Assembly (NCBI GenBank): GCA_963169105.1
Contig: OY720633.1
Span: 34,612,795 to 34,676,794, forward strand
DNA: 64,000 nucleotides
Source of the DNA: Ceriagrion tenellum
Lineage: Eukaryota; Arthropoda; Insecta; Odonata; Coenagrionidae
Direction of reading: 5' to 3'
Shown here: piece by piece, positions 21,397 to 33,300 of the stretch
Numbering within the stretch: position 1 is the first letter of the stretch
Layout: each line of letters starts with the position of its first letter
Translations under genes and position numbers: made by a program
Notes under the pieces: generated by a model
What the model was told of the DNA's origin: nothing
The model's database searches: none
The model's input: only the letters and a program-made list of their open reading frames with translations

Positions 21397-24300
21397 GCAA
21401 GTTCTAATAGGAATTTCTATTTGTGAGCCCTTTTTGTTATTCGCCGTGAACAAAGTTCTCATGGACAGTTTTTTCTTTCAGGTGTACAAGGTGCTTGTTA
21501 ATAGTGATGTGGGCAGTTGGTATGTGTTTCGCCGTTATAACGAATTTCACAAATTGTATGAAACTGTGAAGAAGCAGGTATGGGGAATTTCTAATTAGGC
21601 CTAGTATGATTCTTAGTTTAGTTTTCGAAGTTATTTTTGTAGGTGTTACTTTATTCAAATTATATGATATTTTTGATATTTCATTAGGAATTTCGAAAGG
21701 AACTGCCCCAAGTAAGGTATTTAAGTGACTTCACAGCTGTGCAGTCATTGCAGCACCAATTCAAAGCGAATTGCTCTTGGGAAGGAAGCTTACTTGTAAT
21801 TTAATCCATGTCTGATAAGCCCTTTTCAAAGACGTGACCACATCCATCACCCAAACGCAGCAAACTTGCAAAAAAACCAATCCAGCTAATTGTAAAAACA
21901 CTCTTTCCAGGCTGACATACAGTCTTGATCACACTCTTATGCTTTAATTCTATTGAACTCCTCTAGAGACTATAAATTTATCCTCGTATGCAACCCATTT
22001 TTTGAACTACCAAGGCAGATATATTGGCATTCAGGACAGCAACACCTGTTATATATCTAACCACTAAAAATCCTGAAAATATGGGGGCATTATACTATGA
22101 CCTTAACTAAGTTACCCACAAGTACTCCTAAGGTTAAAAATTCCACAGAGGAAAAATCATTTGCCTTGACTGAAACACCTACCTGGATCCCTCGATATTA
22201 CAGTGTCAAATTAACGCCTGGCACTGTTGAACATCTTGTTCCTTTAATGCCCATAAAAATCCTGATAGAAGGATTATTTGATAGAGTAACTGGCTCAGGC
22301 ACTGGGCATGATATTGAGGGATCTGGGTGCAAGTCACAATCAAAGTGAATTATTTTTCCTCTGGAATTTTTGTGATTATGTGCTCCTTGAAATGAATACG
22401 AAAAGTTTATGCCGTAGCTCGTTCTGTTATCCTCAAAAATTTTTAAAAGAGGAAACACCTCATTTGGATGGGTAAAATAATAACCAGTTTGGATGTTCTT
22501 ACATCATTGTCAGAGTTCTAAGTCTCTAATGTAATAAAAGTGTGGTAAGTGTATTATAATAAAAGTGGGGCAAATTATAAACTTATTATTCTACCAGTGT
22601 GACACACCTCCAAACAGATTTGCCAACTACCACGTTTATTGCCTCATTGTGTTCCAAGTTTGGCTTTATCCTCATGAACATTAGCCCTAATTAGGTTATA
22701 ATTATAAACTGTTACATGGTGGGTGGCCTAATGTCATAGAAGTTAGTGCTTCAGCCAGTGATGATATGTATCTAGTGTTTGCTTCGTGCACTTCCTCGGA
22801 ATTCTCAAAATCTGATATTAACCAGAATTTAATTTTCCATTGGAATCAATAATTTTTTAAAACATTCAACTTGAATTATCAGCAAGTTAAGTTCTTGGAA
22901 CATTAATATCTGGTGGTACATTAAAGATTATTTTTAGCCAGCTGCCTGAATAAGATGGTTGGTATGGTCACTCTAAGAGTCTTACTAAATATTTATGTAT
23001 AAGAAACAATTTAGAGTAATTAGTTATACAACCAGCCTCTTACTTCTCCAGAGTGCTTCTGGGGATCGGGTTGGTGTGGTGGCTAGAGTACTCGCCAGCC
23101 ACATGGGCAGCCAGGGTTCAAATCCCTGCAGAGGCGGATGTTTTTCAGAGGAAACCAGATCCCTACTTGAGTGTCTTGTGGAGGGCACTTTAAGTTGAGT
23201 ACTCCATCTGTCGGATGAGACGTTAAGCTGTGGTCCCCTTGGCGTCTTTTGTTAAGAGTAGGCTAATGCCGATGCTGGGTTTCTATCCACCCTTCCTCCC
23301 TTACCTATCCCCTATGGCACAAATGACCTTAGCCGTCGGTCACCTCCCCAAATATTCAATCCAATCCAGAGTGCTTCTTGGCCAAAAGGCACAGGTGCTC
23401 AGCCATTCCTGCAGGACTCCCATGTGTGCCCTTGCATTTTTGCTCCTCCATTTGATTCATCATTAATCTATTGCAATTATTCTCCATATTACTCGGCCTA
23501 TAAGACTCATTGCAATTATTTGGCATCAATTTAAGAAAAAAAAAACAGAAAATACCATCAGTTGAGCTCAGATTATAGGTGCTTATGGAAGTGGAAGCCC
23601 AATATGATAGTTGAAAGGAATGGATTATCAATTCATTTTCAGTTGTTTGGCAGTTGTGGCCTAGGCAAAGTCTAAATAAAATATTTATATAGTTTTGATT
23701 ATTTAGACTGTGGCTTTGGTATTGCGAAGCCATGGCTTCTTAAAGACTTTAGTGCAGATATTGATGAAATATTCATTTTGCTATTATATAATCTTGTTTA
23801 TCAGGCAATCGTTCTCTCCAGTTACTTCTTCGAAACACTCTGCCAGCTTCATTTGATGTCTGTTGGCTATGTGCAATAAGTATGCTCCATCAATTCGTGA
23901 AACATTTGGTGATGAATTTTATATTCAGTGCGTTCCATTTTAATACTCTTACTTGTGATATTTGCCCTTATGAAACAGTTTTCACTCATGAATGCAACAT
24001 AAAACACTCGGTTGTGAGGTATCTGACTATGCCAATCAGCAGAATTTGCCTCTTAATTAATTTTTGTTAACTTTGAGACTTGCTCTTGGTAGTTGTGTTA
24101 CACTTGCTCAAATACAGCCCTTTGAAGTCCGACTTCTCCCAAGCTTTAGCTAACCCAGGCACATGCCTTTCCTGTGGTAATTAGTGGTCATCCCTAGGGA
24201 GTTCTATGTCTTATATCTTCATGTCTACTCAGCCCACTCTGTAAGTAAACAATTCAAGGTCACCGACTTTCTAAGTGGCGTGCTTCCTACATGCCTCTTT

Positions 24301-27300
24301 AAACTTAGATCTTCCCTGGATTAAAGGTTACTCGGGCTTTCCACCAGGTCAAACTCTCCATCTTGGCCGACGTTTTGATGGACGACTCATTCATCAAAAC
24401 ATCGGCCAAGATGGAGAGTTTGACCTGGTGGCAAGCCCAAGTTACCTTAAATGACATCATTTGTTGGGAAAGCCTTAGATCTTTCTTCCCTGGATACTCT
24501 TTCAATAACCTTAAACTGCTCAGAAATGTGTTACACCAAGTGCTTCCTCTTTCCTAAAGAATTAGACATGTTATATCAATTACTTAGCTGAAGGAAGCTT
24601 ATTAAATACAAGTTGTCCACGGAAGCAACAAAAGTTTGCTTGCCTAGGTCTAGCAAACACCGAGCAGTGATTTAGGTGACAATAATCCGACTCTATCATC
24701 TGCATCATTAAAAAAAGCCTTCTGCAAGAAAACCTTAACAAGTGTAAGGGCAAAATGTATCAATTTCATTGACTTGTAAGTGGCTGCTGGCTGCGAGTGC
24801 AAACAAAATCGGTAGTAGGCAAGGTGGGTAGGAGGGGATGGGAATGGAAAGGAAGAGTAGGGGAGGAGGTTGTTGAGGGATGAATGTCAGATTATCCATA
24901 GGAGGCCAATTTTAGGTCTCACTTTCAAGTAAACAAAGTGTGTGTAATAGGCTGGGAAATATGGTGAGTGGATGAATCTTAACACTGACAATGATTAATT
25001 TATAGTAAAACCCATTTTGACACCAATGTGACGTCATCAGGTACAATGTATTTACAGTCATAATTTCTAATAATATTACAATAAAATAAAGTTACTCAGT
25101 TGACATTACTAGATTTTATTCATTTTTTTATCCTGATGTTCCACCACATCTTGCTGGACATCCTTGAGTGAACCATTTAATTAAGTAATTTATATTCATT
25201 GGAATTCTAATGACATACTTATTGTGATTTTCAATTTAGACTTTTACCTTTCTCGTTTCTGATGATCTTGTCATGGTAAAATATACAGTTCAGGTGACTT
25301 GATTCTTATGATTAATGATGAGTTCTGTCTGTTCTCTATTTTAGTTTCCACATCTTAATTTGAAATTACCTGGCAAGAAGCTATTTGGTAATAACTTAGA
25401 TCCTGCATTTATTGAAAGCCGCCGGGAAGGATTGAATGCTTTTATACAGAAACTAGCTTCTTGTGATTCTGCTCTGAAGCAGTAAGTGGCAATATTATTC
25501 ACTATATGAGCTATGTCATCTCCTTAAAAGCACTTCTTGATTAACAGCAGGTCTAGATTATTAAAAAATTTGCTGGTTAATAAACTGCCTCAGGTATACT
25601 GACCCCACTTAAGTCATAATTCACTTATACTGGGCTGTTCTAGAAATTCCCAGCTACATATTGACCTCTTTTTAAAGATTTTATCCAAGGTATTGGTTGC
25701 AAGAAATGGCTCAGTTGGAATCTGTTTATGAAATTAATAATTAATAAAAGTAAAGAGCCCAATATTGGCAAGCCGTCAGGCTAGTGTAAGTTACTGTTCA
25801 TTACGGAAATTTCTTATTAAATGTGTAATGTCAACCCTCAATAAAGACCAGAGTATAATTTTATGTCATATCTAGCATTGAAAAATTGCTATTTAACTCA
25901 GAAGATAAATACTGTCAATTTAAAAAAAGGTGGAGTGTACAGATGAAATTGTGACAATTGTGCTTGTGTATACGCAGGCCAAACTGGAAGGACATTTTCC
26001 ACGTGAGCTATAGAACAGAACAGCTTTTATGAATGGTGACGAAACATAACATATGGTTTAGCCAAACATGTGGAACTAATCATTGATGTAACTTCAAGCT
26101 GATAATTTTACAGTGGATGAATACAGAGAGGAAGTTAACTTCTTTCAGCAAATTGTAATACTCAATGCCCCCACTGATTATTAGTTATGTAATGACCTTG
26201 TACTCAAACCCCATCCACCTTTGATAAATATTTGCCTACCTCCACCCTTCATTGACAGCAAAACCTTGACCTCCCCTTGTTTATGGCTTCCATTTCGCTG
26301 ACCTCCAAATGAACTTCCTTCCCACCCCTCTTTATCACCCTGCCTGCTTTGCCTTTCTGATATGATATGCATAGGCAGTCGCCACCCCAATATTCCCCAG
26401 AACCACATGCAGATGAGTTGTCCCCCCACCTTACCCCCCACCCCATAACCAGTGATAGTGATCCACATGATAGTGCCACCCCAGGGATATTGCTGAATTT
26501 ACGCCTATGATGATATGGGCAGGCTTGCCTACCAAATTTTAATCTCCTTGATAATGGTTCATATGTACTTAAGTCACTATCAGTTTTGAGTGGAATTTTA
26601 AAAGTGTGAAGTATAATGTATTCATTTAAGAATGTTTGACGTTGAGGTATCAACATTTGATTAGATTAGATTAGACATATGGTGGAGTTACTACAAAGAG
26701 TACCTAAGGCACTTAGACCAATTTGGTCCATTGTGCCAGCCACCCTATTGGTGGTAGTCCTATAGGTTGAATTCTTTGCTGAAGGCAAGCAAGTCCCATA
26801 TAGGAATTACCTCTACTTCGTTAGGCCCAAAGACTGGAGAGCCCAGATACCTGCGTCAAGTCATAATTATGGCTGGGCATTCGTATAGTAAGTGGGAAGT
26901 TGTTTCATCCACTTCCTTGCACCACATATATGTGGGAGAGTCTGAGATTTTCAGGAGATAAAGATGTCTCATTACTTGATAGTGTCCTGTAAGTAGTCCC
27001 ACTACCATTTGTATTTGACTCCTGTTTGATGAAATGAACCTCAGGGCAAAGCTAGGCCTTGGTCCCTTTATATGAAGTTTGGCCTGCCGTAGTTTTGTTG
27101 TAGTTTTCCAGATCTCAGAGTGTTGATTTAAACCCCACATTCTGATCTCTGTCCTGCTGACTGATGGCACAATAGGTAGGATTGGTTGAGGGCCAATCGG
27201 ATTACTGCCAGATCCTGCCTTGGCAAGTTCGTCAGCCTTTTCATTTCCAGCTATACCCATGTGTCTGGGTACCCAGAAGAGTTCTACTTTGCTGCTTTTT

Positions 27301-30300
27301 CCTAATATGATGAGTGCTCTGCACTCTTGCAGCAGTTGTGATTTGCACCAGGATGGGCTAAGGGCCTTTAAAGCTGCTTGGCTATCGGTGCATATGTGGA
27401 TTGGTTTGTCATACAGTCCCGCTTCTTTAATTACCTTTGAGCATATCCAAAGGGCATTAACTTCAGCTTGGAATACTGTAGGGTATTGCCCTAGGTGGCA
27501 AACATATGGTGCACATGCCCAAAGTGGCCCGAGGAGCAATTATTTCGGCACGCAGAGCTGGAAGGGTGCTCTATCATCTCACTCGATGGGTTGGCACACA
27601 AGTTGAGCGAGTATACTCTTATTTCATAAACTTTGGCACTCAATCGCCAAAAGGTTCGCCACCCCTGCCCTAGAGGAAGTGAGAGACTTATGGCCGGTAT
27701 GCCACAATAGATTCCAGCTCCCGGTCTTCCCCCCTTCCTAGAGCCATCTGTGCACCACACATAGGCTCCTGCATGAAGTTCCCTTCCTCCTCCTCTGTCC
27801 CACTGCTCCCTGTTCGGATAGTGGATCCTGAAGAGTTGAGGTGAGTTAATGAAAGTTGTTGTCATTGTATCTGAGTCCATTTCAGCTGTAGGGCTCGACT
27901 TCCTGAACTCCGTCCATATTTGTCTATGGCCGGTGTGGTTTCCTTTATCATTCCAAAGTCTTGGGTATTTAAGACAATAAGCTGTCATCCTTGCCTGAAT
28001 TTCCACTTCCAAATATAATGGTATGATATTCAGGAGAATTTCTAATGCCAGGGTTGGGGTCGTTTTCATTGCTCCTGTGATGCCCAAGCAGGCCATTCTC
28101 TGCAAGTGGTTGAGTTTATCTCTGGCAACCTTTTGCCTAGTTCTCTTCCACCATATGATAGAGCACTGTAGAAGACTAGGCTTCACTGCCGCAGTGTCTA
28201 GCCAATTTATGGCTTTTGGTTGAAGTCCCCAGGTTTTGCCAAGGGCCCTTCGACAGGTCCACAGGGAGACGCAAGATTTCATCATTTTTGCCTCCAGATG
28301 TTCTCTCCAATTGAGTTTAGAGTCTAAGGTGACTCCCAGGTACTTAACCTTCACTGAAGTTTGCAGAACTTTTCCTTGCAATGAGGGCAGTTCTAAACAT
28401 TCTCTTTTCCTTTTAGTAAATAGAATTATCTTTATCTTTTCCGGATTGACAGTTAACCCTGTTTGAGCACACCAATCCATTGTCTTGTCCAGGGCCTTTT
28501 GCATGAGTCCTGAGACTGTGTCAATGTATCTGCCAGTGATAAGTATAGCTACATCATCTGCGTACCCTTGAGTGTATGTTCCAGTCTTGTTTAAAGTTGT
28601 GAGCAGACTGTTAACCACCATTTTCCATAGAAGAGGTGACAGAACTCCACCCTGAGGACAGCCTCGGGTTACTGCCACCTTCATTGATGTTCCTCTCAAG
28701 ACAGCCTTGACAGTTCTGAATTCAAACATGCACCTGATCCAACTATGTGGACATGGATACCATGCCTGCTGGCTGCCGTGCAGATTTGGTCGAAGGATGT
28801 GTTGTTAAAAGCTCTTTCAATGTCCAATAATGCCCCAAACCAATATAGTCCGTGCTCCTGCACTCCTTCAATCTTACAAATCGGATTGTGGAGTGCTGTC
28901 TTCACGGATTTACCTTTCTGGTACACATGCTGATACGGGTGTAAGGGATGTTCCTTTAAGGGTCCATTCCTTATATGCCTGTTGTTTATCTTTTGTTATG
29001 CTTTAAGCGAGAAGGACATTAGGCTAATTCCTCTAAAGGAGTTAGCTTTCATGTAGTCGGTCTTCCCTGGTTTAGGTATGAAGACAACCTTGGTGACCTT
29101 CCACGCTCTTGGAATATATCCATAGGCCAGGCAGGGAGCGGAAAATTCTAACAATTGGAAGTAGCAGCATTTCCTGTCTCTCCTGTAAGAGTGCAGGGAA
29201 GACCCCTTCCTCTCCTGCAGATTTAAAGGGGCTGAAGGTCATGAGTGCCCATTTTGTAACGTTATATGTAATGATGCTGGAGGCCAATCTCCATTCCGTC
29301 CGGGCCAGGCGGATGAGAGTACTCCTATGTTGCGTCTTCTCTATCTCCTGGAAGCCTGGGAAGTGGGTCTCCAGCAGGTGCTTTAGTACTTCCTTATCAG
29401 AAGACGTGAAGTCTCCCGAGGGAAGCAACAGAGTCCCTACTCCTGCTTCTGGATCTTTTGATATGACTTTGTGGAATCTCAAGGGTTGTGGAACAGTCTC
29501 AATGTTACCACAGAAGCTCTTCCAAGACTCCCTTTTCTTCCACTTAATAGTCAATTTGTATTTCCGTTGGGCTGCTTTATAGTTGTCCCAGTCCCTAGGC
29601 ATTGTCGTCCTCTTTGATTTGTTGAGGAGTCTTCCTCGTCTCTTTATGTAGATTTTCAAGCTCTTTTCCTCACCAGGGCAAGTTACACCCTTCCTTCCTG
29701 GTCTTAATGGGTCCGCTGGCTTCATAGGATGAGATGATGCACCCCTGTAGAAGCTCCACAGCTTCATCAATCTCATCCACTTTTCTGAATTTGCTTGGAG
29801 GTGTCTCCATTAGGGCCTCCTTTAGCTTTTCTTGATATAGATTCCAGTTGGTAGTCCTAGGGTTTCTGTATCTTATTTGCTTGTTATAAGTTTCAAGAAG
29901 AGTGAATAGAATGTGTCTATGGTCTGATAGCATGATTTCCCCTGACACTCTCCATCCAACTATTCCATGCACCAAAGAGTTGGTGCAGAGTGTTATGTCA
30001 ATCACCTCCTCTCTCGTGCTGTTTGCGAATGTAAGGAGTGATCCTTTGTTGAGTATTTGAAGCTTAGTTGACATCAGGTATTCCAGAAGGGCTTCTCCTC
30101 TGTCGTTAGTGTTCCCACTCCCCCACATAATGTGGTGTGAGTTGGCATCACATCCGACTAGAAGATCCCAGTTCTTAAGCTTACAGTAACTCACCAGTCT
30201 CTCCAGATCGGTCGATGGTGGTGGATTCGGTGAGTCTTACGGCAAGTTGGAGGAGCAGATGACCATACTCCTCCCATTCTCACCTCGGCCAAAAGTCAGC

Positions 30301-33300
30301 AAAACTGCTATCTGGTCCCTGGTGGTAAATTCTGATAAATTCACAGCATCTAACTAATTTACATAGATACAAGTTCTAGGTCTTTCAACGGTTGTGCAAA
30401 GGAATACTTTACCCATTGTTGAGTCCAGACCTCTGACTATGTCCTGGAAGGTCCAGGGTTCTTGAGTCAGAGCGATTTTCACCTTACCTTTGGATAGTAT
30501 CCTTTGGAGGACCCCTGAGGCAGCTTTGCTGTGTTGCAGGTTGGCCTGGAGAATAGGCACACCTGCCATGTCTATGTTTTACCCCCTTCCATATCTTCAT
30601 CTGCTTTTGCCTCCGAGGATTTAGAGGGTTTTTCGTTGCCACCTGTCTTGCCCAGGAAAGTTGCCCATCCTGTGTAATCCCAGGTAACCACAGTACTTGG
30701 GACTGGACATGTACTCAACTGAGTTTTCGTCGATTCCCAGAATAAATCTCGTACCATGTGCAGCTTCGCACTTTTCATACACCCTCCTCAGGGTTGTTTG
30801 CAGTCCAGGGTTGGCTCTGCATATCCTCTCCATGAGGATCCTGGCGTCCCATTTGCTGAGTCCAGTTACCCACACCATGGCCCTTTTCCTTTTAATCAAC
30901 TGGTCCACATCAACAGCCTGGAAGGTCATCCCTCCCATGGCCTCAATCTTCTTTGCGGCTTCCAGTAGACAGGTTGCTGAAAGTTGGCTACAGCAGGCCA
31001 CTTCTAGGGCTCCATTCGTGAGCCTGGTGCCCTCCAATCTTGGGAGCAGCTGGTCCTCAGGAACAGTGTCCTTCACCTACTCCAGCTGCCTTTCCAGATT
31101 GCAGTGCCACTCCTCTGCAATCATCACCTCTGGGTACCCGATCGGTACAATGGCTATCTTGATGAGGTCCTTAGTTGCGTCAGCGTAGGTGGGTCTGGGT
31201 GCAATCTTAGCCCTCTTTGCCTCCTGACCCTCATTCGTTGGTGTATCCCCACGGATCTGCCCCCTCTTACATGTTGAAGCAGCAGGAGTCCCTGCAGACT
31301 CCTCTCCTTGCTTCAGGGTCCTACCGGGAACATTGTCCCCAGCAGTCCTTCCTTCAGCATGTGAGGGTGCAGGTCCCCCAGATGCTCCCCCTGCTCTCTC
31401 TGCTCTCAACCTCTCCATCGTCCTTCTCCTCCTAGCAGCACTACTAAGCTTGGGAGCTGTAGTTGATAGCATCTTCATTTTAGATGAGATGCTCCCCAAA
31501 GTGACAGCAGAGGCACCCGAGTCTGACTTGGCCCCCTTAGGGGAGTTTGGTGCCTCTTTTAGGGTAGACTCAGAAGAGTCTGAAGCAGCATTATCATGCT
31601 TAGCTTTTGTAACAGCAGCTGTGAAAGATGAATCAGTGCCATTTTTATTTGACAATCCCAAATCCTTGCTCAATTTGTGACATTTTGGAAAATAGTAACA
31701 CGAAAAACAAAAACCAAATGTTTCATGTCCATTAGATCAATGAAATAGAAGGAGAAGAAAGCGACAACTTCCAAAATGGTTGTATTTAATTTGGATGACA
31801 ATGTCTGGAGTGTGATTCATTGGTGACTCACTGAAGAGAATGGTTTTTCGGGTCTCCTTCCATGTTTATCCATTTTTATGGACAATATTTCACCAGTGTC
31901 CTAGGATCCACACCAAAATCCAGCTGGAATGCTGGTGAAATATTGTCCATAAAAAATGGATAAACGCGGAAGGAGACCCGAAAAACTATTCTCTTCACCA
32001 AAAAAACTCAGTGGAAGCCTTCACGGTGTCTCTCACTGCTTTAGGCTATAAACTTTAATGATTACTTCTCAATTGATGAAGACACCACCTTATGATCTCC
32101 TAACTGAATGTGATGTCACTGCTTCAGAATTTGGTCAATGGAGCACGTCTGAGAGGAACGAATAGGGCAATGGTGATGCTGGTGAACAACCAAGGATTAC
32201 TGCGAGAGAGGCCAATGATGCTTACAGTATTGCATTGCAATTTTATAAGGCACATGATTTTGATTATGGCCTTTATATTAATCAGTTTACTGCTAAAGTG
32301 ACCAGGATACAAAATGTTTAAAGTGAATGAATAAATTAGGATCACTGACAATTTTTAAATGTTAGCAGTTTGATACATAAAATCTCTGAAATAATCTTCA
32401 AATGTATCCCCTGCTTTTTCGCTAGTATTGAAAGACATAAATCATGTACTTCCTTATTGTGGTTTAAAATGTTTTGCTTATAAAATTTTCTTTCATTAGA
32501 TATTGTTTAATATGATTTTCCATTATAACAGATTTTCTCACGACTATCCTGGCAAACCATTATATCCTAATTTGATTTGCATATTTCTAGTGGTGTCCAT
32601 GCATTTTTATTGGTAACCGTAGAAATGTGTGCATAAGCATTAATATCATCTAATCAACTTTTCAGGCAAGATGTGAGAACATTCCTGATGTTGAAGGACA
32701 GTGCTACGCCTAAGGAAAGTTCCTATTCAAGTTATCCAGAAAATCAAACTTCTGGTGATGCTGTCAGCAAAAGAAATATAGATCTTGGGCCATCTGAGAG
32801 ACCTCAGTAAGATATTATGCATTTTATTTCTTATTGTCTATGATTATCACTCATTAGATGGAAAAGTATTTAATTGCTAAGGTCATGGTAAGCCAGAAAC
32901 AAAAACAATTTTATCATGTATTCTTTGTTGTACTTAGTGGAAAATTTTTCATAAACTTGGTATTGCTTTATCCTCATCTTAATCAGCCTGGTAATTTGTG
33001 ATTGTAACTATGTCAGGTCAGCTCCAATGGGATTGAAATTGGGGGACACAAACAGTCTCTTCTGGTCATACATTATTAAAATTTTAAAACTAAGAGTGGG
33101 ACTGTGATTGTATTATTTGAAGCAATATTGCAAGAGATTACAATGCCATCCTTTTTGTGGAGTATTAGAAGTTGAAAATACTCTGGTCACTATGATGTTT
33201 CATGATTAATTCTGAGTTTAGGAAACTCAATTACAACAATGCTTAGTATTCTCCCTTGATGATTGTTTTATTAATGAAAATTTGGCCTTGTACCAGAGCC

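Larger units (their letters stand above)
26659..31680 (-). mobile_element. R1/I-group non-LTR retrotransposon (SGK3 intron 3)
   Basis: This is an almost complete but inactive LINE, antisense to SGK3. ORF1 (31673-30572) and ORF2 (from 30569) are separated by only two bases. ORF2 contains, in order, an AP-like endonuclease, reverse transcriptase, RNase H and a C-terminal CCHC-like stretch. The 3' end has a (TAATC)n tail, seen on the plus strand as GATTA three times at 26659-26675; simple-repeat tails are typical of this group. Several stops and frameshifts and a nested MITE at 27495-27665 show it is dead. Confidence 0.88.
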
